5,497 nucleotides of DNA from an uncultured Gemmatimonadota bacterium. GTDB taxonomy: Bacteria; Gemmatimonadota; Gemmatimonadetes; Gemmatimonadales; Gemmatimonadaceae. The stretch lies in NCBI GenBank assembly GCA_903894655.1, contig CAITQY010000513.1, forward strand, positions 1-5,497, written 5' to 3'. The position numbers were made by a program, and so were the translations under genes. This document shows, piece by piece, positions 1 through 4,564 of the stretch. Within the stretch, counting starts at the first letter, position 1. Every line of letters begins with the position of its first letter. Under the pieces are notes generated by a model, which was given only the letters and a program-made list of their open reading frames with translations, made no database searches and was not told the origin of the DNA.

Positions 1-22
1 GTTTCACGGCAGAGTCGGTGGC

Positions 23-40
23 TTGTGAAATACTTCACAA
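23..40. promoter_or_regulatory. Perfect 18-bp palindromic operator, Rex-like (or CRP-like)
   Basis: Seen: TTGTGAA (23-29), spacer ATAC (30-33), TTCACAA (34-40), an exact inverted repeat with 7-base arms. Known: the redox repressor Rex binds TTGTGAA-N4-TTCACAA, and CRP-family regulators bind TGTGA-N6-TCACA. This site satisfies both, but the match in the outermost T/A pair and the A/T pair next to the spacer favours Rex. Inferred: it controls the exonuclease gene, whose likely ATG lies 61 bases downstream, or a divergent gene beyond the left edge. It falls inside the coding region only if the unlikely GTG at 18 were the start. No convincing -35/-10 pair was found around it. Confidence 0.6.
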
Positions 41-47
41 AGTTAGA

Positions 48-72
48 CCGCTGGACCACGATTTACCAGCGG
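48..72 (+). other. Short inverted repeat in the exonuclease gene leader
   Basis: CCGCTGG (48-54) and CCAGCGG (66-72) are exact reverse complements separated by 11 bases. If transcription starts near the upstream palindrome, this forms a 7-bp hairpin in the 5' untranslated region about 30 bases before the ATG at 102. No T-tract follows, so it is not an intrinsic terminator. It may be a second protein site or chance. Confidence 0.25.
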
Positions 73-101
73 GGCCGTCTCCCGTCGCTATCTTCCCGCA
101 T

Positions 102-1028
102 ATGTCTCGTCCCACGACGCTCTCGGCGCGCGCCGCTCAGCGACTGGCGGCCGGTCCACTCGACCCCGTCACGCTCATGTGCGACGTCTGCAAGGTTGAA
201 CGCCTGCAGGCGGACGCGGCCGAACGCATGTCCGTCGCCCTGCTCTCGAGCCACCCCGAGTTCGTGCGACTGCCCAGCGGCCACTGGGCGCTCGCTGCGA
301 TCCCGGCCACGCCCGCCGGCGCATCAGCCCTCGTGGATCTGGACCGGCGCGATGACCGGTCGGAGGGAGTGCCCGCGGGCTCACTGCGCGAGGTGAACTT
401 TGCCGTGGTCGACGTCGAAACGACCGGAACAAGCCCAGTGGCCGGCGACCGGATCACCGAGATCGCGATTGCGCATGTGCGAGGTGGTGAGGTGGTCGAC
501 GTGTACGCGCAGCTGGTCAATCCACAGCGTCCGATTCCGCCGTACATCACCCAGCTGACGCAGATTTCGTGGGAGATGGTGCGCGATCAACCCACGTTCC
601 GGGACATCGCGCCTACGGTCGTGGATCGTCTTGCGGGACAGGTGTTCACCGCCCACAATGCGGCGTTCGACTGGCGTTTCGTCGGTCACGAGCTCGATCG
701 CAGCATCGGCCATGTGCTGGCCGGCCCGAAGCTCTGTACCGTTCGCCTGGCGCGGGTGCTGCTGCCTGCGCTGCCACGCAAATCGCTTGACCACGTCACG
801 CGATACTTCGGCATTGAAATCGCGGCACGTCACCGTGCCGAGGGCGACGCGGTCGCCACCGCTCAGGCGCTCGTTCGCATGCTGCGGATCGCCGAAGACG
901 AGGGCGTGCGTTCGTGGCCCGCGCTCGAAAGACTGCTGTCCGCCCCGACGGCGAAACGACGACTGACGGCGAGCGATCGCCGCCGCCGTGCCTTTCCGCT
1001 TCCTGCTTCCGAGGACTATATCGCGTGA
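102..1028 (+). CDS. DnaQ-like DEDDh 3'-5' exonuclease domain protein
   Basis: This 308-residue protein probably degrades DNA or RNA from the 3' end, as in the DnaQ/RNase T exonuclease fold. All three Exo motifs are present: Exo I V-D-V-E-T-T-G with Asp104 and Glu106; Exo II H-N-A-A-F-D with Asp190; Exo III H-R-A-E-G-D with His244 and Asp249. This is a complete DEDDh set, so it is likely active. About 95 residues precede the nuclease domain. They look helical, possibly winged-helix, and include C-D-V-C at 27-30. A basic tail (K-R-R and R-R-R-R) follows the domain. There is no polymerase, BRCT or GIY-YIG domain. The ATG at 102 is preferred because the alternative GTG at 18 would place the palindromic operator inside the gene and add 28 atypical residues. 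Neither start has a clear Shine-Dalgarno. The stop overlaps the next gene's start. It could be a proofreading subunit or a repair nuclease; the sequence does not decide. Confidence 0.85.
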   Translation: MSRPTTLSARAAQRLAAGPLDPVTLMCDVCKVERLQADAAERMSVALLSSHPEFVRLPSGHWALAAIPATPAGASALVDLDRRDDRSEGVPAGSLREVNFAVVDVETTGTSPVAGDRITEIAIAHVRGGEVVDVYAQLVNPQRPIPPYITQLTQISWEMVRDQPTFRDIAPTVVDRLAGQVFTAHNAAFDWRFVGHELDRSIGHVLAGPKLCTVRLARVLLPALPRKSLDHVTRYFGIEIAARHRAEGDAVATAQALVRMLRIAEDEGVRSWPALERLLSAPTAKRRLTASDRRRRAFPLPASEDYIA

Positions 1029-1900
1029 GTTTCCCGCATCCGTTGCTTGACACCCGTACGCTGGGGCGCTGGCGCATCCATGCTATTCAAGCCGGCGGGC
1101 AGCAGCTCGACGGCGGCGCCATGTTCGGCGTGGTCCCCAAGACCCTGTGGGAGCGTCGCCTCGCGGCCGACGGCAAGAACCGCATTCCGCTCGGGATGCG
1201 CTGTCTGCTCGTCGAACATGATGACGGCCTCGTACTGATCGACACGGGACTCGGCAACAAGGAAAATCCGAAGTTTCACGAGATTTACGGCGTGGAGAAC
1301 GACGGAGCCGAAGGGCGTACGGCGCTCGAGGATGGGATCCGGGAGGCGGGATTTTCGCCTGAGGAGGTGCGTCTCGTCATCAATACGCACCTCCATTTTG
1401 ATCATGCCGGTGGCAACAGCTGGCGCAACCCGGGCGGCGAAGTGCACCCCACGTTTCCGAATGCGCGCTTCGTGGTGCAGGCGGGTGAGCGGGCGTACGC
1501 CGAGCAGGCCAACGAGCGGACCTCCGCCAGCTACTTCCCCGCGAACTGGGGCTCGATCGTGGCGGCCGACCGGTTCGACTTCATCACCGGCGACCGGGAG
1601 ATTGTGCCAGGCATTTCCGTTCGACTGACGCCGGGCCATACGCCGTTTCACCAAAGCGTACTCCTGCGGTCGGGCGGCGAGACGGCGTGCTTTCTGGGAG
1701 ATGTCGTCCCCACGTCGCACCATCTGCCGCTCCCGTGGATCATGGGATACGACGTGGAACCGCTCGTGACGCTGGAATCGAAGCGGGCATTGCTCGCTGA
1801 CGCCCTTCGTGACGACTGGCTCCTGATCTTCGAGCATGACGCCACGGTGGGATTTGGCCGAGTCATGCATGATGGTAAGAGTTACCGCTTGGCGGAGTGA
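1025..1900 (+). CDS. Metallo-beta-lactamase-fold hydrolase (lactonase/MPH-like)
   Basis: This 291-residue predicted cytoplasmic hydrolase has the full binuclear-zinc ligand set of the metallo-beta-lactamase superfamily. It has T-H-L-H-F-D-H with His122, His124, Asp126 and His127, then G-H-T-P-F-H with His205, F-L-G-D with Asp226, and F-E-H-D with His271. The single-domain length and the N-terminal block G-G-A-M-F-G-V-V-P-K (about 31-40) resemble the branch containing N-acyl-homoserine lactonases and methyl parathion hydrolase. The substrate cannot be read from the sequence. No signal peptide is seen. The GTG start at 1025 overlaps the preceding TGA in GTGA. A GAGG at 1011-1014 lies 10 bases upstream, and the recognisable family sequence begins just after this start. 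A longer in-frame start at 914 lies wholly within the exonuclease gene and is unlikely. Overlap with the exonuclease gene implies one transcript and coupled translation. No intrinsic terminator follows immediately. Confidence 0.85.
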   Translation: MSFPHPLLDTRTLGRWRIHAIQAGGQQLDGGAMFGVVPKTLWERRLAADGKNRIPLGMRCLLVEHDDGLVLIDTGLGNKENPKFHEIYGVENDGAEGRTALEDGIREAGFSPEEVRLVINTHLHFDHAGGNSWRNPGGEVHPTFPNARFVVQAGERAYAEQANERTSASYFPANWGSIVAADRFDFITGDREIVPGISVRLTPGHTPFHQSVLLRSGGETACFLGDVVPTSHHLPLPWIMGYDVEPLVTLESKRALLADALRDDWLLIFEHDATVGFGRVMHDGKSYRLAE

Positions 1901-1926
1901 ATCTCGCGCGGAACTGGTGGTGCCCC

Positions 1927-1954
1927 TTGACGTTGCGCCTGGGGTGCCTACGTT
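1927..1954 (+). promoter_or_regulatory. Possible promoter for the infC operon
   Basis: TTGACG (1927-1932) matches five of six -35 consensus bases. TACGTT (1949-1954), 16 bases further on, matches only three of six -10 bases. A start near 1961 would give a leader of about 265 bases containing all the hairpins described for infC. The weak -10 makes this a guess; a different promoter, or read-through from the hydrolase gene, is possible. Confidence 0.3.
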
Positions 1955-2139
1955 TCTAACGTTACTGCTGCCGTTGTTCTTGTTCGGCGGCTCTGAACGG
2001 GGCAGCAATGCCGCGTTCACAATTGAGAAGCGGGCCGGCAGCGACGCCGGTCCCACCCTTCGGCCCTCTCGCGAGCTTCAGTGCTGCGGAGGTGTGCTGC
2101 TGGAGTCGATCGACACCGTGTCTCTCGTTCGCGCCCGCG

Positions 2140-2158
2140 GTGGGTGCGATTGTGGGTG
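2140..2158 (+). repeat. Two GTGGGTG direct repeats in the H3 loop
   Basis: GTGGGTG occurs at 2140-2146 and again at 2152-2158, offset by 12 bases. Both copies fall in the 22-base loop closed by the all-GC stem 2131-2139/2162-2171. In RNA both would be displayed single-stranded and could be a protein or base-pairing site. Seven-base repeats in G-rich sequence can also arise by chance. Confidence 0.35.
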
Positions 2159-2172
2159 ATACGCGGTGCGCG

Positions 2173-2210
2173 ACGCGGACTCCGTCAGGGGTCCGCGTTT
2201 TCTGTTTCTT
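2173..2210 (+). terminator. Intrinsic terminator 5' of infC (attenuator)
   Basis: ACGCGGACTCC (2173-2183) pairs with 2188-2198 over 11 bp, including one G-T wobble, around the loop GTCA (2184-2187). A T-rich run, TTTTCTGTTTCTT, follows at 2198-2210. This is a textbook rho-independent terminator on the + strand. It ends only six bases before the infC Shine-Dalgarno and about 270 bases after the hydrolase stop. That position fits conditional termination in an infC leader better than simple termination of the upstream pair, although it would stop read-through too. Confidence 0.75.
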
Positions 2211-2215
2211 ACACT

Positions 2216-2219
2216 GGAG
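2216..2219 (+). promoter_or_regulatory. infC Shine-Dalgarno fixing an ATT start
   Basis: GGAG at 2216-2219 stands 8 bases before ATT at 2228. No ATG or TTG start is available near the beginning of the conserved IF3 sequence, so this site selects ATT as the initiation codon. Confidence 0.65.
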
Positions 2220-2227
2220 CACGGCCT

Positions 2228-2746
2228 ATTCAGGATTCGACGAAGCGTCCGCCACGGGTGAACCGGCAGATCCGGATCAGCCCCGTTCGCGTGATCGGCG
2301 CCGACGGAAGTCAGCTCGGTATCATGGAAGTCGACGTGGCGCTCGCCCAAGCAGTCGAGCAGGGGCTGGATCTCGTCGAAGTGGCGGCTGCTGCTCGGCC
2401 GCCCGTGGTCCGCATTATGGACTTCGGGAAGTTCAAGTTCGAGCAGGCCAAGCAAGCACGAATCGCAAAGAAGAAGCAGCATGTGATTCATCTGAAAGAG
2501 GTCAAGTACCGACCGGGCATCGATGATCACGACTTCGAGACGAAAACCCGCCATGCGCGGCGATTCCTCGAGGAAGGCAACAAGGTGAAGGTGACGCTGA
2601 TGTTCCGCGGTCGACAAATTGCCCATCCTGAGCTGGGTAGGCAGGTGGTCGATCGGGTGGCTCAGGAACTCACCGATCTCGCCAAAATCGAGAGCGCACC
2701 GTCCATGGAAGGAAAATCGATGACGATGATTCTCGCGCCGAAGTAA
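2228..2746 (+). CDS. infC: Translation initiation factor IF-3
   Basis: IF3 binds the 30S subunit, keeps it apart from 50S, and checks the start codon and initiator tRNA. The 172-residue product has the usual two-domain layout: N domain about 11-80 starting V-N-R-Q-I-R, with I-M-D-F-G-K-F-K-F-E at 63-72; a lysine-rich linker (K-K-K-Q) near 81-84; C domain about 85-172 with K-E-V-K-Y-R-P at 90-96 and F-R-G-R at 126-129. The length is normal. The start is taken as ATT at 2228 because it has GGAG 8 bases upstream and gives the family's usual N-terminus. Known: in E. coli infC the AUU start lets IF3 repress its own synthesis, and the same feedback may act here. A GTG at 2258 (codon 11) is the alternative but would remove the usual N-terminal extension. 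The gene leads the operon with rpmI and rplT. Confidence 0.95.
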   Translation: MQDSTKRPPRVNRQIRISPVRVIGADGSQLGIMEVDVALAQAVEQGLDLVEVAAAARPPVVRIMDFGKFKFEQAKQARIAKKKQHVIHLKEVKYRPGIDDHDFETKTRHARRFLEEGNKVKVTLMFRGRQIAHPELGRQVVDRVAQELTDLAKIESAPSMEGKSMTMILAPK

Positions 2747-2769
2747 GCAGCGCGTGATCGCATGCAGGG

Positions 2770-2789
2770 CCGCTTCCGCATCGGAGCGG
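2770..2789 (+). other. Hairpin in the infC-rpmI spacer
   Basis: CCGCT (2770-2774) pairs with AGCGG (2785-2789), and CC (2776-2777) with GG (2783-2784), leaving T2775 bulged and a five-base loop. No T-tract follows, so it should not terminate transcription. Its place 23 bases before the rpmI ATG would allow an effect on rpmI translation or RNA processing. The rpmI ribosome binding site itself is weak. Confidence 0.25.
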
Positions 2790-2812
2790 TTGACCGTAGC
2801 CGTGAGCAGAAT

Positions 2813-3010
2813 ATGCCGAAGATGAAGACCCACAGCGGCGCCAAGAAGCGCTTCACCGTAACGGGATCGGGGAAGGTGCGGCGTCTGAAGGCCTACAAGA
2901 GCCACATCCTGACTAAGAAGACGTCGAAGCGTAAGCGCAATCTCCGCCGTCCGACCATGGTCGCGACCAACGGCGAAGTGAAGCGTATCAAGCGTCTCAT
3001 TCTGGCCTAA
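2813..3010 (+). CDS. rpmI: 50S ribosomal protein L35
   Basis: L35 is a small basic protein of the large ribosomal subunit. The 65-residue product has the family's typical length and opening M-P-K-M-K-T-H-S-G-A-K-K-R-F. The rest is lysine- and arginine-rich, including K-K-T-S-K-R-K-R-N-L-R around 38-48. The ATG at 2813 is chosen because it begins the conserved N-terminus; an in-frame ATG at 2762 would add 17 unrelated residues. Upstream sequence shows only a weak GAG around 2804-2806, so translation may depend on coupling to infC across the 66-base spacer. The gene lies between infC and rplT, its usual place, and probably shares their transcript. Confidence 0.95.
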   Translation: MPKMKTHSGAKKRFTVTGSGKVRRLKAYKSHILTKKTSKRKRNLRRPTMVATNGEVKRIKRLILA

Positions 3011-3019
3011 GGACCTACT

Positions 3020-3409
3020 ATGCCCCGCGTAAAATCCAACGTCGTCCGCCTCAAGCGGAAGAAGCAGATCCTCAAGCACGCCAAGGGTGCCTTTGGTGGC
3101 CGGTCCAAGCTCTGGAAGGCCGCCAAGGAAACCGTGGAGCGTGGCTGGCGCTATGCGTACCGCGACCGCAAGAACAAGAAGCGCGACTTCCGTCGCCTCT
3201 GGATCGTGCGTATCAATGCCGCGGCCCGCATGCACGACATGTCGTACAGCGTGTTCATCAACGGCCTCCACGCCGCTGGTATCGAGATCGACCGTAAGGT
3301 CCTCGCCGACCTCGCCGTGCGCGAGCCGGAGGCGTTTACGCTCATCGCCGAGCAGGTTCGCAAGGCGGTCGACGCCAAAGCGGTCGCCGCCAAGACGGTC
3401 GCCGCCTAA
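3020..3409 (+). CDS. rplT: 50S ribosomal protein L20
   Basis: L20 binds 23S rRNA early in 50S assembly and in several bacteria also represses its own operon through the leader RNA. The 129-residue product starts M-P-R-V-K, and carries Y-A-Y-R-D-R-K-N-K-K-R-D-F-R-R-L-W-I at 46-63, R-I-N-A-A-A-R at 65-71 and G-I-E-I-D-R-K-V-L-A-D-L-A at 87-99. An AAGGA Shine-Dalgarno at 3009-3013 overlaps the rpmI stop, six bases before the ATG. The protein is about ten residues longer than usual because of an Ala/Lys/Val tail encoded by tandem 15-base units at 3359-3403. If the infC leader is an attenuator, this protein is the obvious candidate effector, by analogy only. Confidence 0.97.
   Translation: MPRVKSNVVRLKRKKQILKHAKGAFGGRSKLWKAAKETVERGWRYAYRDRKNKKRDFRRLWIVRINAAARMHDMSYSVFINGLHAAGIEIDRKVLADLAVREPEAFTLIAEQVRKAVDAKAVAAKTVAA
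3359..3403 (+). repeat. Three tandem 15-base units in the rplT 3' end
   Basis: Units 3359-3373, 3374-3388 and 3389-3403 are in frame and encode R-K-A-V-D, A-K-A-V-A and A-K-T-V-A. The last two units match at 13 of 15 bases; the first is more diverged. They make up most of the C-terminal extension of L20, suggesting growth by short tandem duplication. Confidence 0.6.
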
Positions 3410-3434
3410 CGACCACGTGCAGCCGAGCATGAGC

Positions 3435-3518
3435 GGCCATGCCGTTCATGGTTAAGTTGTTGGGCCGGCATCGATGTGATGTCGGCCCTTCGTGCATCCG
3501 CGGCGGACCCGCTCCGCC
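3435..3518 (+). other. Hairpin cluster in the rplT-pheS spacer
   Basis: Three inverted repeats fill the 144-base spacer. The first pairs 3435-3441 with 3447-3453 (seven pairs, two of them G-T). The second is strong: GGGCCGGCATC (3462-3472) pairs with 3478-3488 around loop GATGT, eleven pairs with one G-T wobble. The third pairs GGCGGA (3502-3507) with TCCGCC (3513-3518). None has a T-tract, so simple intrinsic termination is unlikely. The strong stem covers the alternative pheS ATG at 3479. It may mark an RNA 3' end or processing site after rplT, or act in a pheS leader. E. coli pheST is controlled by attenuation, but no Phe-rich leader peptide is visible here. Confidence 0.45.
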
Positions 3519-3553
3519 ATCCGTCGCGATCCCCCGATTTCCATTTTCGTCTC

Positions 3554-4564
3554 GTGCAACTTTCCGAGTATCTCGCCCAGGCGAATGCCCTCGCGCAAAA
3601 TGCGCGCGCACTGCTTGACGGGCTCGAACCCGACACGCGCCTCGATGTCGCCAAGGGCCAGCTCAACGCGCTCAAGGATGACCGCCTCGCGACGTTGCAG
3701 GGCGCGCTCCGTGCGCTGCCGGCCGACGATCGACGTGCCGCAGGCACCGCGTTCAACACGCTGAAGCAGGGCATCCAGGACGCATTGGACGGCTTTGCCG
3801 CTCGGCAGGCCTCGGCCACGGGGGCCTCGACCCTCGATGCGACGATGCCGGCGCGTGGCGCGTGGCGCGGGTCCTTGCACCCGGTCACGCTCGTGATCGA
3901 CGAGATCTGCGAGATTTTCCGCGAGCTCGGTTTCACGATTGCGCTCGGGCCGGAGGCAGAAACGGAGTGGTACAACTTCGGTGCACTCAACTTTCCGCCG
4001 GATCATCCGGCGATGGAGTTGCACGACACGTTGTATCTCGGTCAGGACACCGTCCTGCGCACGCATACCTCGCCGGTACAGGTGCGCACGCTGCAACAGT
4101 ACAAGCCGCCCGTCCGCGTGCTCGCGCCAGGGCAGGTGTATCGGCGCGACTTCTTCGACGCCACGCATGCCCCGGCCTTCATGCAGCTCGAGGGCCTCGC
4201 GGTGGACGAAGGCATTTCGTTCGTCGATCTCAAGGCGACACTCGCCGAGTTCGCGCGACGTTTCTACGGCGCCTCGCGCCGCGTGCGTTTCGGTCCGTCG
4301 TACTTCCCGTTCGTCGAGCCTGGTGCGCAGATGGATGTCGAAGTCGATCTGAACGACGGCAAGGGACTGCGCTGGGTCGAGATTCTTGGTTGCGGCATGG
4401 TGCATCCGCACGTGCTCGAGGATGCCGGGCTCGATAGCGAGAAGTTCACCGGGTGGGCGTTCGGTATGGGGCCGGCGCGCATCGCGATGTCGCGCTACGA
4501 CATCAGCGACATCCGCGTCCTGTATGATTCCGATGTCCGTTTCCTGGAGCAGTTCGCGCGATGA
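3554..4564 (+). CDS. pheS: Phenylalanyl-tRNA synthetase alpha subunit
   Basis: PheS is the catalytic class II subunit of the (alpha-beta)2 enzyme that charges tRNA-Phe with phenylalanine. From the GTG at 3554 the product is 336 residues, normal for the family. An N-terminal coiled-coil tRNA-contacting region (about 1-85) leads to the catalytic core. The core has L-H-P-V at 108-111, the motif 2 stretch G-Q-V-Y-R-R-D with F-M-Q-L-E-G after it (about 193-214), and motif 3 G-W-A-F-G-M-G-P-A-R-I-A-M near 300-312. Ala302 lies in the G-x-A-F-G segment that sets Phe specificity (Ala294 in E. coli). The start is uncertain. An ATG at 3479 would add 25 residues but sits in a hairpin stem, and that stretch does not resemble the family. 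Neither start has a clear Shine-Dalgarno. The stop overlaps pheT in ATGA. Confidence 0.93.
   Translation: MQLSEYLAQANALAQNARALLDGLEPDTRLDVAKGQLNALKDDRLATLQGALRALPADDRRAAGTAFNTLKQGIQDALDGFAARQASATGASTLDATMPARGAWRGSLHPVTLVIDEICEIFRELGFTIALGPEAETEWYNFGALNFPPDHPAMELHDTLYLGQDTVLRTHTSPVQVRTLQQYKPPVRVLAPGQVYRRDFFDATHAPAFMQLEGLAVDEGISFVDLKATLAEFARRFYGASRRVRFGPSYFPFVEPGAQMDVEVDLNDGKGLRWVEILGCGMVHPHVLEDAGLDSEKFTGWAFGMGPARIAMSRYDISDIRVLYDSDVRFLEQFAR

Larger units (their letters stand above)
1994..2210 (+). promoter_or_regulatory. Structured infC leader RNA, probable attenuator
   Basis: The gap between the hydrolase gene and infC has no credible gene but can fold extensively. H1 pairs 1994-1999 with 2014-2019 and 2001-2004 with 2009-2012, with one G-G mismatch and a GCAA (GNRA) tetraloop at 2005-2008. 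H2 pairs 2032-2039 with 2046-2054, with a bulged T at 2051. H3 pairs 2131-2139 with 2162-2171, nine G-C pairs with T2167 bulged. The terminator at 2173-2198 follows at once. Segment 2097-2107 can pair with 2178-2188, ten pairs including one wobble and one mismatch. That would enclose H3 and consume one terminator arm and its loop, so it is a candidate antiterminator. Known: infC-rpmI-rplT leaders in Firmicutes are attenuated by L20. Inferred: a similar feedback here. The regulator is not shown, and no resemblance to the known L20 leader was established. Confidence 0.5.

Noticed and set aside
18..101. 28-residue N-terminal extension of the exonuclease from GTG 18
   Set aside because: It would embed the palindromic operator in the coding region, has no Shine-Dalgarno, and the added residues show no domain character. 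The ATG at 102 is more plausible.
1016..2056. 346-codon ORF on the - strand
   Set aside because: It is antisense to the zinc hydrolase gene, whose complete metal-ligand set confirms the + strand frame.
2154..2166. GGGTGATACGCGG resembles the conserved T-box antiterminator element
   Set aside because: The match is imperfect, the expected TGGN bulge is not in place, and no Stem I or specifier loop was recognisable upstream. infC is also not a typical T-box target.
1962..2222. 86-codon ORF on the - strand in the infC leader
   Set aside because: It has no recognisable domain or ribosome binding site and covers the terminator and hairpins. It looks like a chance open frame in GC-rich DNA.
2078..3430. 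450-codon ORF on the - strand
   Set aside because: It is antisense across infC, rpmI and rplT, which are unmistakable on the + strand. Long antisense frames are common in GC-rich genes.
3429..3455. Eight-codon ORF M-S-G-H-A-V-H-G before pheS as an attenuation leader peptide
   Set aside because: It has no phenylalanine codon and no clear ribosome binding site, so it cannot work like the E. coli pheST leader peptide.
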